From: Halocaridina rubra
Lineage: Eukaryota; Arthropoda; Malacostraca; Decapoda; Atyidae
Length of the DNA: 64,000 nucleotides
Reading direction: 5' to 3'
NCBI GenBank assembly: GCA_037179515.1
Contig: JAXCGZ010007567.1
Location: forward strand, 147,001-211,000
Shown: positions 48,761 to 59,844 of the stretch, in pieces
Position numbering within the stretch: position 1 is the stretch's first letter
Layout: each line of letters starts with the position of its first letter
The notes under the pieces: model-generated
The model's input: the letters and a program-made list of their open reading frames with translations, nothing else
The model's database searches: none
What the model was told of the DNA's origin: nothing
Translations under genes and position numbers: made by a program

Positions 48761-51354
48761 TCATACCCACCCTACCTCTGTCATATGTCTATCTAATCTA
48801 CATTTGAAGGTGTCTAAGGTATTGGCATTTACTATCATACTAGGAAGCTTGTTCCATGCATCAGCTACTCTATTACCAAACCAATTTTTACCAATTTCCC
48901 TTCTGAACCTAAATTTATCAAGCTTAAATCTATTATTACGAGTTCTGGTTTGATCATGAATCTTTGAAACTTTATTAATATCTCCCTTGTTAATCCCTTT
49001 AAACCATTTATACACTTCAATCATATCCCCCCTAACTCTTCGCCTCTCTAGAGAATGTAGATTAAGTTTTTTAATCTGTCCTCATATGGTAGATTTCTGA
49101 TATTGTGTATCATCTTGGTCATTCTTCGCTGCACTCTCTCCAAGGATTCAATTTCCAATCTATAATAGGGTGACCAGAATTGCACAGCATAATCTAAATG
49201 GGGCCTAACTAATGCAAGATAGAGCTGCAAAATAACTTTTTCCGTCCTATTGCTAAAGCTTCTTGAGATAAATCCTAGAATTCTGTTTGCTTTATTTCTG
49301 ACTGCTGTGCATTGCTCTCTTGGCTTAAGACTACTACCCACAAGAACTCCCAAATCCCTTTCACAATGAGAACTCATGATTTCATGGTTATTTAGCTTAT
49401 AACTAGTATTGTCTTTTATAGTACCCATTTTAACTACTTTACATTTTTCAACATTAAATTCCATTTGCCATTTGTCCGACCATACAGATAATCTATTTAG
49501 ATCTTCCTGTAAAGCATGAATGTCTTCTTTTCCATTTATAGTTCTACCTATTTCAGTGTCGTCTGCGAATTTACTTAGGTTACTACTGATATCCGAATCC
49601 AGATAATTTAGATATACGATGAATAATAGGGGACCCAGTACCGAGCCTTGTGGTACCCCGCTAGTAACCGAGCCCCACTCTGATTTCTCTCCATTTATGC
49701 AAACCCTCTGTTTTCTGTCTTTTAACCATTGTTTGATCCATCTGAGCACAGCTCCTCCTATACCATGAGCTTCCAGCTTTTTAACTAATCTTTTGTGAGG
49801 AACTCTATCAAAGCTTTGCTAAAATCTAGATATATTGTATCATATTCTTTGCCACAATCTACTGCCTCGTAAACTTCTGAATAAAAAGACAGTAAGTTTG
49901 TAAGGCACGAAAAACCCTTAAGAAACCTGTGTTGTGAAAGTTTTATCAGTCTGTGTAATTCTAGATGTGCCCTTATTTTATTTGCAATTATGGATTCTAG
50001 AATCTTACCCTGCTATTCTAACTTCGTATTTTCTTTTCGACTCTATCTTTTTAACTTCCCTGTTTAACTGTATATATTGCTGCCTCACCTGCTCTTCACC
50101 TCTTTTTAGTTTCCTGTATATTCCTCTTTTAATACCTATAAGATTCTTTATTCTATTGTTCATCCAATTAGGGTAATTTTTTCTTGATCTGCAATGTTTC
50201 ATGGGAATATAGTCTCTCTGACTATTCTTAAGTCATGACAAAATTGTTATATTCCTCATCCAAATTTATATTAACTGACGGACTGCTGTTCTTTCCTGTG
50301 AGAGAATTTAATGTATTGATCTTATCTTGTGATAATCCTTGGCATGTGGTACTCAAATTTTGGGGTAATCCGCTACCTGCGACCTGACCTGCTGGATTAA
50401 CTACCCACATCTGTACCCCAGAAATCCCTTCCCATACCTCATTAGATAATTCAGTTTTTAAGCCCTCAAAATCTCCTGCTCTAAAGTTTGGAACAATATT
50501 CTTATTTTCCTTTATAGTTTCCTTGAAAATTATGTTAAATCTAATGGAATCATGGTCACTGTTGCCCAATTTTTCACCAACTTCTAAATTTGTAACCATA
50601 TTCTCTCTATTACTAAGAACTAAATCTAGTGTATTCACCCCCCGTGTTGCTTCAAGTACATGCTGAGAAAGGAAATTGTCTTCTACTACTTCCGAAAACT
50701 CCTTAGAGCTACTATCACCTGTTATGGTTTCCCAGTTAATATGTCTAAAATTAAAATTGCCTACAATGCAAACTCTATTTGACCTGGTCACTTTAGAAAT
50801 TCATCGTATATAACTTGCGACTCTATATCGTCTAGATCAGGTGGTCTGTAGACTACTCCTACAACTAGACTTTCTATATTATTTTTAATTTCAACCCATA
50901 AGGTTTCTGAATTTAGATTTGTCTTAATTCCAGACTTAATGCAGCTTCTGAGGCTATCTTTAATATACATAATTACCCCTCCCCCTCTTCTATCTGCACT
51001 ACGATCAGCATTATAAAGTTTATATCCTGTAATTATGTACTCAGCTTTAAGGTGTTTGCTTTCTAAATTAATTCAACTTTCACTAATGCATATTATATCC
51101 GGTCTCTCACTACATACTATGGCTCTCAGTTCTTCTATCTTGTTACCTAAACTACGGCTATTTGTATAATAATATATTTTTAAACTTTCTCTAGCTTTAC
51201 CCTTCTTGTGGCTATTCTTTTTGTTAATATTTGTTCTATGTAACAAATGGTTCTTATCCTTGGACTCCCAGTTATTTGACCCACTATTTACTGAATCCTT
51301 GATGACTAATTTCTCTGCACAAGTATTATTCATTTCATTATTTGTGTCTAACAA
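48761..51354 (-). pseudogene. CR1-like ORF2: endonuclease and reverse transcriptase, broken
   Basis: Endonuclease pieces: IYYYTNSRSLGNKIEELRAI and RPDIICISES (51354-51073), VVGVVYRPPDLDD (50970-50788), then VGNFNFRHINWETI, where the usual GDFN has Asn for Asp, and GNSDHDSIRF (50791-50228). A linker segment ends at 50005. After an internal gap the RT resumes with an FDRVPHKRLVKKL-type motif (about 49790), SGVPQGSVLGPLLFIVYLNY, SKFADDTEIG (catalytic box, about 49570) and LALVRPHLDYAVQFWSPYYR. The C-terminal domain KNWFGNRVADAWNKLP ends at 48761. Several frameshifts. Active copies nick DNA and copy their own RNA at the nick. Confidence 0.88.
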
Positions 51355-51833
51355 AACCCCCCTACCTCTCTGTCTATCATACCAGCCAATATAGAGACAC
51401 CTGAAGTAGAAAGATGCACTCCATCCCTTGCATACATATGCTTACGACTAGTGAAGTGATCCCACCCGTCTATAAAACCTATATTATTCTCCTGACAGAA
51501 GACTTTCATCCTAGCATTTACTCCTATAGCTCGAGACCACCACTCTGAACTTTGGCTAAGCCTAGGGAGAATACCACACATCACAGGAACTGCACCCCTT
51601 TTCCTGATCTTATCCAGGGCTTGTCTATACAACCTAATCAGCTCTTCACTTCTACCATCCTGCACGTCATTTCCCCCAGCTATCAAACAAACAACATCTT
51701 TTTTCTCAATCCAGCTATTTATTGACTCACCCACCTTCTTCATACCTGCTCCAGGGAAAAAATATTTTCCTCTAACTCTATGCCTGAGTTTCCTGTCTAC
51801 ATATCTGCATAGTGAATCCCCTACATTTACCAA
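51348..51833 (-). pseudogene. CR1-like ORF1 fragment: SGNH-type esterase domain
   Basis: A 161-residue open segment with the three conserved blocks of GDSL/SGNH hydrolases: VNVGDSLCR (nucleophile Ser block), LIAGGNDVQDG (the Gly-x-Asn-Asp block) and ARDGVHLSTSG (Asp-x-x-His block). Esterase domains of this kind are known in ORF1 proteins of CR1-group retrotransposons, where their role in transposition is unclear. All catalytic blocks look intact. The frame is open for about ten more codons to the left (SHPPDKSRSL), and the N-terminal part of ORF1 is missing because the copy is 5'-truncated. Its stop lies just past the start of the ORF2 frame. Confidence 0.85.
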
Positions 51834-51863
51834 AGAACGAGACTTATCTGGAGGATGGGATAC

Positions 51864-52610
51864 TTGCGTGATGAAATAAGACTATTTCTTCATGATAAAT
51901 CATTTCATGGGAGAGAATGGTTTAATAACTCTTCGTGGCTAGCTATTGTGGCATACATGTCTGACATCTTTACTTATTTGAATGACCTAAATTTGAGCCT
52001 ACAAGGGAGATCCGTAACTATTTTTAAAGTTGAAGATAAAGAGGAAGCCATGATCAAGAAATTAGAATTGTGGTCTGAACGTCTGCATAGTGGTGTGTTT
52101 GAATCCTTTCCAACACTTTATGACTTTCTTGGAACTTCTGAAGAAAACATTTCTGAAGAAATAAGAAGCCTTTTTATTCAGCATTTGCAAGGTTTAAAGA
52201 TCAGTTTTAGGGATTATTTTCCTCCTCATGATGGTAATAACAAGTGGATTAGGGATCCTTTTCATGTAAATGTAAAAGATGTAAAAGAATTAACAGCAAA
52301 AGAAGAAAATAGTCTTGTTGAACTTTCATGTGACACTTCACTAAGATCACTTTTCAGCCGTTACAATTTATCAGACTTTTGGTTACTATTGAAAAATGAG
52401 TACCCAGAACTGGCAACCAAGGCCCTGAAATATCTAATGCCATTCCCTACTACGTATTTATGCGAGCAGGCTTTCTCACAGCTCATTTACATAAAATCAA
52501 AATACAGAAATAGGAGGAATGTGGAACCTGATCTTCGCTTAAAACTGTCTGCCACTGAACCTGAAATTGAAAACATAGTAGCAGCAAAACAACATCATCC
52601 ATCTCATTAA
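51864..52610 (+). pseudogene. hAT transposase, C-terminal part
   Basis: Resumes RDEIRLFLHDKSFHGREWFN directly after the LINE. It contains the remaining RNase-H/insertion region (WLAIVAYMSDIFTYLNDLN, FRDYFPPHDGNNKWIRDPF) and the hAT dimerisation domain at the C-terminus (YPELATKALKYLMPFPTTYL, EQAFSQLIYIKSKYRNRR). The frame is open to TAA at 52608. With 47456-48595 it would make about 630 residues, a normal length for the group. Apart from the LINE, no other break is visible, so the element was probably intact when hit. Confidence 0.92.
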
Positions 52611-52863
52611 TGAGATTAAAATAGAGTATTTTTTTTCTGCTCTGTTATGTATTTCTTTCTTTATATTTTTTATATATTTTCCCATTTTTTCATTTACATA
52701 TGTCTTTCTGCAGAAATGAATCTAGTTTTCTGATAAGAGGAGTTTGTTGCTAGTTTATTAAAGCAGCATGTTAAGTTGACAGACATTTCAATATCCTGGG
52801 GTCCGGGGAAAAAATCATTTAAATAAAAGGGGTCCTTGGTAGTGAAAATTTTGGGAACCACTG

Positions 52864-54190
52864 CATTAGACCATGATATACTAATAGAAAAACTAACTTG
52901 TGTGGGTATTAGGGGAACACCATTACAGTTATTTAAGAGCTACTTGAAAAATAGAAAATAAGCCATATATTGTAATGGGAAAGCATCTTTGTTGCAAACT
53001 ATTGAGAGGGGATTACCACAGGGATCAATACTGGGCCCATCGTTATTTTTAGTTTATATAAATGATATTTCCAATGCCAGTAATAAATTCAAATACTGTA
53101 TATTCTTTATGCAGATGACACCTACCTTCTCTTGCATGATAATAACCTTGACCACCTGCATTTTGTTTTAAATAGTGAACTAGAAAAAATTAACAACTGG
53201 GTCTCTGTTAATAAATTAAAGCTAAATGTTTCCAGAACTGACTATATCTTATTTCAAAATAGATCTGTAGTACACAATATTGGTCAAGTTAATATGAATG
53301 GGTATGAAGTTAAAAGAGGTGCTTGTAAGAAATTTCTGGGAGTAATTATTGATGAAAATTTAAGTTGGAAATATCATATTCAATGTCTGCTCAAAACTGT
53401 CCAAGACGTGTGGAATTTTGTATAAAATTCGCCATAACCTAACAAATGAGGCCTTAAAAAGCATATACTATTCTCTGTGTTATGCTCATATTATATACTT
53501 TTGGCCATCTGGGGTTGTACTTGGCCGTCAATTGTAAGGGATGTATTTATAACTCAGAAAAGACTGATCAGAACTATTACATATAGTGGAAAATATGACT
53601 CAACTTCCTCTTTATTCAAGGAGCTAAACTTGCTTAAATATAATTACTTGATACAATATTTCTGTCTTATTATTATACATAGTGATGTTAATGATAACAG
53701 AAAATTATTTAGATTTATTCAACACAACCATGGAACCAGAGGTAACAATATAAATTTGATATGTCCACAGCCGAGAACAACCTTGTACAAATATTCTATT
53801 CACTGTTTTGGCCCAAAATGTTGGAATGCATTACCAGAAGATTTAAAAACAATAACTGGCACAACTTTATTTAAAAAGAAACTCAAACAGCATTTATTTA
53901 CTAGGCAAAATCAAGCAGCTGTTGATTAATAATTAATACAGTATTGGTGTATCATTATGTCCAGGTTAAGGTCAGGCTACTGTTTTGTTTTATTACAAGA
54001 TAAGTATGAGATTGCTCTATTGGAGCTTTTGTTAACTATTGCCATCATACTTTAATTTATGTGAAATGTATATTAAACTGCCTGCCAAGGAGCTCTTGCT
54101 CAGCAGGCTAGTGCCTCTGAATATAATGTACATATTTATTCCTGTATGTATACTAAATATTTGGCAATAAAATCTATGACAATGACTATG
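52864..54190 (+). mobile_element. LINE family C, right part
   Basis: Continues DHDILIEKLTCVGIRGTPL, then IERGLPQGSILGPSLFLVYI, a frameshift just before the catalytic box LYADDTYLLLHDNNLDH (about 53108), INNWVSVNKLKLNVSRTDYI, KFLGVIIDENLSWKYHI and the C-terminal domain (FGPKCWNALPEDLKTITGTT) to 53929. The 3' end has 'ggcaataaaatctatgacaa' and a short 'tgac'-rich tail. Frameshifts and a TAA after the hAT site show it is dead. Confidence 0.87.
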
Positions 54191-56541
54191 ACAGCCGCAA
54201 ATGGTTCACCCCTACCGCTTCATCACATGTCAACTCCCTCACACCCGTCCATCACAGTTCAATGAGTCAGCAGGTGCAAGAAATCCTTTTGGCCCGTGTC
54301 ACCTATATACAATCTTCTTCCACTCATGTCTATCTCTTCCTTGCTCCACTGACATTCCACATGCATTCAGTGCCCTTTTCACGCCATCCATCCAAGGTCT
54401 TCCTCTTGACCTAACTCCAATCACTTCTGAACACTCTCTCTTCACTATTCGTTCATCACTCCTTTCCATGCGTCCAATCCAAGTCAACACTTTCTGATCT
54501 AATTTATCCGACATATTCCTTTCAACATCCATTCTGCCTGACATCCTCATTTTTACTCTATTTATTCTAGATACACCAATCATACTTCTCAAACACCTCA
54601 TCTCCATTACATTCAATTTGTTCCATTCAACCTCTCTTGAATTCCAAGTCTCTGCTCCAAACAATGCTGTTGTCACAATCACACCTTCATATATCTTTCT
54701 CTTTGCATTCATTCCCAAATATCTATTTCTCATTACACTTTTCAATCCACTTAGACATTTACTTGCTTCTTTCACTCTATGACTTACCTCTGTATCCACT
54801 CGCCCACTCCTTGATGCATGCGACCCCAGATACTTAAAACTCTCAACTTCTTCAAGCAACTCCCCACTCACTCCTACATTCAATCTGTAAACATTAACAC
54901 TCTTCGTGCATCTCGAGACTTTACTTTTACCAATATTCACTCGCAATTTCCTTCTTTCACACACCCTAACAAACTCAGTAAACACATGATTCAGTTCATT
55001 CTCAGAATCACCCTCCAGTACAGTATCATCTGCAAATAGCAACTGATTCAATTTCCACAACCTTCCATTCTTAACCACTAGTTCCAACCTCTGTCTCATA
55101 TTCTTTCATTTATTTCCCTTATCACTCCATCCATATACACATTAAACAACCATGGACATATTACACAACCTTGAAGTAGCTCTACATGCACCGCTCCACA
55201 ACTCCTCTCAATCAACCCTGTCATACACTTTCGCTAAGTCCATAAAAGCCAAAAAAGTCTCCCTACCTTTCTCCATGAACTTCTTACAAACCTGTCTTAC
55301 CATAAACACCTGATCCGCACATCCTCTTCCTCTTCTGAACCCACACTGTTCTTCCCCAATCAATCTCTCAGAGCCTTTCCTAATTCTATCTCTCAGAGCC
55401 TTTCCTAATTCTCTCGATTAACACTCTTCCATATCTCTCACCAACTACACTCAACAAACTAATTCCCCTAAAACAACGACACTCATATTTATCTCCCTTT
55501 CCTTTATAAAGTGGAACTACACATGCACTCCTCCAATTAACAGGGGCCCTCCCTTTTCAGATTATACATTCAAGAACCTAACCATCCATTCTACTGATGC
55601 CTCCCTACCATTTGACAAGCATTCAGCATGACATCCATCTATCCCAGGTGCTTTACCTGGTTTCGTTGCTCTCAATGCCAAACGTACCTCCTCTTTGGTT
55701 ATATATCTATCCTAGCATTGGCATTCTCCATTCGTTTTCCACAGCCACAATCTCTGCCTTTCCATCATCTTCCTTATTCAGCAGGTTCTTGAAATATTCA
55801 GCCCATCTCTCTCTCACCTTTATTTCATCCACTAGCAATTGTCCATCTGCTCCTTTCACCCTCTTCTCCCTACCACATTCACCTTTCCTCACTTTTTTCA
55901 CTTTCTCCCAAAACATCTTTTTATTCCTTTCAAAATTCACAGACAAGCATCTGCCCCACCTTCCATCTGCCTCTCTCTTTGCCTCCCTCACCACGTGCTT
56001 TGCTAATCTCCTCTTTGCACAATACCTTTCATACGTCTCTATATTACCTACCTGCAACCATACCTCATAAGCCCACTTTTCAGCCACTACTGCACTCACC
56101 TGCTCATTCCACCATTCACTACCTTCCTTTTACTTCCACCAGTTAGTCTACTTCCGCACACTGCCTCGGCAAACTTCATAACTTCCTCCTTGAAACAGCC
56201 CCATTCTTCTTCCACTCCCTCCTCAACTTTCTCTTCCACTACATTCCACATATTTCTCACAATATCCTAATACTCACAGTCTCTCTCTTTCTTATACAAT
56301 TCATTCACTTTTAGCACCTCTCTTCTTCTCTCGCTTCGCCTCTTTCTCCACTTTTCTCCCACTCTTACTCTACCTTCCACTAAATAATGATCAGATATTC
56401 CACCACTAGCTCCTCACAGGACATTCACATCCAATACTCTTCCAGTCACCCTCCTGTTCACCACAACATAAGCCATTAATGCTCTGTCAACTACTCTTTT
56501 AACGAATCTAGCCTCTAAAACGTCATAAACTACTGGTTTTT
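54191..56541 (-). mobile_element. RTE-like LINE copy D2 (5' truncated in the endonuclease)
   Basis: From 56541 the frame gives the end of an APE endonuclease (ISDHYLVEGRVRVGEKWRKR). A linker frame follows (55707-56099: KMFWEKVKKVRKGECGREKR, VRERWAEYFKNLLNKEDDGK). A broken RT region is next, then an open segment 54299-55099 with the catalytic LLFADDTVLEGDSENELNHV, RRKLRVNIGKSKVSRCTKS, LNVMEMRCLRSMIGVSRINR and SRGRPWMDGVKRALNACGM. It is related to D1 and D3 but a separate subfamily. It starts directly after the LINE C tail, in MED9 intron 1. Confidence 0.88.
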
Positions 56542-57679
56542 AGGTTACATTATATTTGGATAAAGTAGGTGAAGGGGTAGTTCACAATTTTGCGGGCCAA
56601 GCCGCTCAACGACCTCACCCCTCCGCTCAGGTAAGGAGTTCGACCCTAACCTGTATGATGGGGGGGTTCCAGAGGGGTCGAAGCCCCCTGGCTAAGAGGT
56701 TAGGTAGGTATTTTTAGTTAGGATAGTAAAAAATTGTTTCGTATGTCTATTGTCGCCATTTTTGTTCTGCATTCATCCGCCAGTTCTCTAGTTAGAGCCT
56801 AGCGCCATCTATTGGTAGGTTTTGAACATTGGTATGGCCCGCAAAACTGTAGGTGTCCCAGGTGAAGTGTTAATAGGTTAGGTAAAGTTAATAATTCCCG
56901 ACAGTTTAAAAGGTCATAATAATGCAAAACATCAAAGGCCAAAGGATAAATGCGACGGATGGAACCATACAAATTACCCATTTTCCCTCATGGTCTTTGA
57001 TTAACATGTCGACTAGCAGGTTCTAGCAAACATTTACCAACATTATTTTTTACTCAAAGGTACGTGCTAAAATAACATACCTTCAACTCACTCTCATAAC
57101 CTGAAAAATAACATTTCAAATACTACCACACGGTAGCCGGGTATAGATAGGACCTGCTACGGTAGAAAAATATGATGATAATGTTCCGACAACACTCTTA
57201 ATCCAGGATTATTATTATGTTTTGCCCTTACCCATGTGGATAATGCAATCTATAAATATCACGTGTTGCAATATTACGGCGAGAATTGTAATAATTACCA
57301 ATTCTGTAACTCCCCCCGTGGCCTGTACGAACGAAGAACTTGCGTAACAGAGAATCCGACCGGCGGCCGTCATTTGAATATTTACCTTGGCCAGGCAAGA
57401 AATAAAGCATAAACAAAAAAAAATACTAACTCACGCATGCAACAGGCATACTTCAGTACTCAAAGCAGGACCTCGAGACCATCCATACCTGTGGGCCAAT
57501 CATATTCCGCTATTAAAAATATGCATGCATGCTCTTCCAAGTCCGCATAGTTTGGCACTCGAACACAAATCGAATTTCCTATTTTTTTTTACTAAACACC
57601 AAAACATTTCGGCAACATGAGTCATCGTTTGCATATACCTGGAGTTACTATATACGTTAAGGAGCAATATTAATCTTAC
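56542..57679. other. 5' part of MED9 intron 1, unique-looking DNA
   Basis: Less AT-rich than its surroundings, with 'gttaggtaggta' words and no recognised transposon. Frames at 56799-56981, 57228-57416 and 57500-57838 on the minus strand show no domain. As it lies just downstream of MED9 exon 1, it may hold regulatory sequence. See the CTCF-like site. Confidence 0.45.
56802..56815 (-). promoter_or_regulatory. CTCF-like motif
   Basis: The minus strand reads CCAATAGATGGCGC, which fits the core CTCF consensus CCASYAGRKGGCRS at 13 of 14 positions. It lies in MED9 intron 1, about 0.9 kb from exon 1. One match in 64 kb may be chance. Occupancy is unknown. Confidence 0.3.
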
Positions 57680-57756
57680 CAGCGCAAATATTGATAAATA
57701 ATTGGTAAAAAATCTACATCGATGTCCTCGGCAGCAACTACTTGGGATGACATCAT
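57680..57756 (-). CDS. MED9: Mediator subunit 9, exon 1 (start)
   Basis: The frame opens MMSSQVVAAEDIDVDFLPII then YQYLR, with an in-frame TAA five codons before the first ATG, so the start is fixed. It ends CGC TG|GTAAGA, leaving two bases that combine with the first base of exon 2 to give Cys. The joined text FLPIIYQYLRC-LEKEQTD fits the conserved N-terminal 'FLPli--iik/rc--kd' block of MED9. The three exons give a protein of 101 residues, short but complete. Mediator subunit 9 links regulators to RNA polymerase II through the middle module. Intron 1 is 13 kb and mostly transposon. Confidence 0.88.
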
Positions 57757-57810
57757 TGAGTACAGTATTTAGAAAAGACAAACTCCTCAAAACTGAAATT
57801 GAAGTGACTG

Positions 57811-57960
57811 AACATTGGTAAATTACATGTGAATACATGATTCATATTTTACCGGGACTAGAATCTATGACACTTACTTTGTGTGCCAAGGCGTTACCAA
57901 CTACATCACTGAAGGTCTAAAAGAAGAGGTAAACCTCACATTTAACTGCAGTGCTGCATT
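57811..57960 (-). repeat. Partial unit of the tRNA-like satellite
   Basis: The minus strand carries 'gatgtagttggtaacgcctt' and 'tgaatcatgtattcacatgt', matching the 276-bp units at 41.4-42.4 kb. It lies about 55 bp upstream of the MED9 start codon, so it may be in the promoter or 5' UTR. Confidence 0.75.
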
Positions 57961-58052
57961 TATGATAAGTATCACTAAGTATAAAATGGAACCGATCAGG
58001 AGACGGGAAGATACGAGCTTTGGGCTCTTTCCCGTAAACACAATTAGGTACG
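57961..58052 (+). mobile_element. LINE family A 3' tail fragment (A5)
   Basis: The sequence 'ataaaatggaaccgatcagg' through 'gtaaacacaattaggta' is the complement of the 3' end of A1 and A3, here in the opposite orientation. It is only about 90 bp. Confidence 0.85.
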
Positions 58053-58827
58053 TACCATTAGGTAAGTTGTCTTCTGGAAGAAGCTTATGCCTGTGACTCC
58101 AGCTCAATAGCCTCGTTACTACCATGACGGCGGGTGCGTGTGGTGGTTATGTTTGCCCTGTACTTGAAGTTCTGCCCCTGATCCCTCCACACTTTATCCA
58201 AGCGAATTTCAATTTTTTCTACTGTCTCTGCATTCATTGCCCACTTTGGTAACGCATTCCAATTATTCACTATTCTGTGCTGGAAAGAGTTCTTTCTCAG
58301 GTTGAGCGTTGCCCTTCTCTTAAAGATTTTCTTCGTATTACCACGTGCGTTGTCTTCCTCTCTCATTTGGAATAATCCCTCTGTACATTCATCATCATAC
58401 TTGTTGGTGATAATCTTGTATGCTTAAGTTTGATCACCACGAGATCTTCTGTAGGTCAGTGTGGGGAGGTTCAGCTTTTGCAATCTTTCTTCAAAGGTGA
58501 CGTTTTTCAATTGAGGAACCAGCTTTGTGGCTCGATTGTGTACATTTTCAAGAGCCTCTACATCCTTTAATAAGTACGGGCACCATACCTGATTAGTATA
58601 TTCAAGATGTGGTCTTACTGTGGTCGTATATAATGCCTTGAAAAGGTCTGGATCTAAATAAACAAAGATTAGCCTTATGAGACCCACAATCTTCATGCTT
58701 TATTGATTTTCTCTGCTAGGTGGTAAGAGAATGTTAAAATGTCATTCACAATTACTCCTATACCCTTTTCTGCAATAGTCTTAGTAACGGTATTAAACAA
58801 AACATAGTTATGGTCCTCTATATTGGA
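58053..58827 (-). mobile_element. LINE family H, 3' part (split by D3)
   Basis: Minus-strand frames give IAEKGIGVIVNDILTFSYHL, LFKALYTTTVRPHLEYTNQV, LQKLNLPTLTYRRSRGDQ and the C-terminal LRKNSFQHRIVNNWNALPKW. This is the post-catalytic and C-terminal region of a CR1/jockey-type RT. The 5' part continues at 62192-62640 beyond the D3 insertion. Confidence 0.85.
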
Positions 58828-59061
58828 GTGCCCTGTGGTGCCGGGCACAACAAAAAAGAATAGCCTCAACGTATTCCCTGCGTGTCATAAAAGGCGACTA
58901 AAAGTGGACGGGGCGGGGGGACTAGGAATCACCCCCCTTGTATTAACCTCCTGCGAGATGTCAAAGAAGAAGAGGAGTAGAGGGGAGAATAACTTTACCC
59001 CAAACTCTAGTTTTGGGGTGTCTAAATGTGCGTGGTTGTAGTACGATAGAGAGCAAAAGAT

Positions 59062-59844
59062 GTGAGATTGGATATATGTTTGGTAGGAGGAGGATGGATG
59101 TATTGGCATTGTGAGACGAAAATGAAAGGAAAAGGAGAAGTGGCATTTGGTGATGTGACAGGTAGGGTGTCTGGGGTTGAAAGGGGGAGAGCGAGAGAAG
59201 GTGTGGCATTATTGCTGAGTGAATGGATGGTAAATAAAGTAGTGGAATGGAAAGAAATGTCATCTAGGCTGATGTGGGTGAGGGCTAGGATAGGAAGGGA
59301 ATGTTGGGCTTTTGTTAGTGAGTATGGGCCAGGATGTGAGAGAAGTGAGGAAGAGCAGGATGAATTCTGGAATGAATTAACTAGGTGTGTAGATGGTCTG
59401 AGTAGAAGGAACTATGTAGTTGTGTTGGGTGTCTTTAATGCCAGAGTTGGTGATGCAGAGATAGAAGGTGTTGTAGGAAAGTATGGGGTACCAGGTGGGA
59501 ATGAGAGTGGCGAGAGATTGTTAGATATGTGTGTGGAGCAAGAGTTGGTGATAGGTAATAGTTTATTTAAGAAGAAGTTAATAAATAAGTATACATGGAT
59601 AAGAGTGGCATTGATGGATTATGTGTTGGTAGCAAAGAGCATGCTTGGTAGAGTGAAAGATGTGCATGCATTCAGGGATGTGGCTGCTGGGATGTCTGAT
59701 CATTTTTTGGTTGAAGCAAAAGTGGTAGTAGCAAAACAGTGGGGAAATAGTGTGGGGGGATGTAGAAGAGAAATAGTGAAGGTGGAAGAGTTGAAAAAGC
59801 CAGAGAAGAGACGAATATCAGGACAGGTTGAGAGTGGCATATGA
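59062..59844 (+). pseudogene. RTE-like ORF, endonuclease part
   Basis: A 260-residue open segment with VVVLGVFNARVGDAEIEGVV, where the family's catalytic GDFNARVG has Val in place of Asp, VALMDYVLVAKSMLGRVKDV and the terminal SDHFLVEAKVVVAKQWG (Asp-His pair kept). It is an APE-type endonuclease that would nick target DNA. The D-to-V change should kill activity. A frameshift at about 59830 leads into the next frame. Confidence 0.88.

Larger units (their letters stand above)
48596..51863 (-). mobile_element. CR1-like LINE family B, inserted in the hAT transposase gene
   Basis: In its own sense the order is ORF1 with an SGNH esterase domain, then EN, RT and C-terminal domain, ending with the 3' repeat 'aagaacataagaacataa'-type words (in genome sense, 48595-48613). 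An internal deletion near 50008 removes the region between the EN-RT linker and the RT fingers, so the copy is dead. Host hAT sequence reads FEL before and RDEIRLFLHD after it, so little host sequence was lost. The 141-296 scrap is the same family. Confidence 0.9.

Noticed and set aside
55597..56070. 157-codon plus-strand frame
   Set aside because: It is a shadow of the RTE-like D2 linker frame on the minus strand.
56699..56890. Arthropod telomere-type TTAGG repeat
   Set aside because: Only scattered 'ggttaggta' words occur, not a tandem array.
57228..57416. Alternative 5' exon (minus frame with arginine/serine-rich text)
   Set aside because: No homology was recognised and no donor joins it in phase to a MED9 exon. 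MED9 exon 1 at 57680-57756 accounts for the start.
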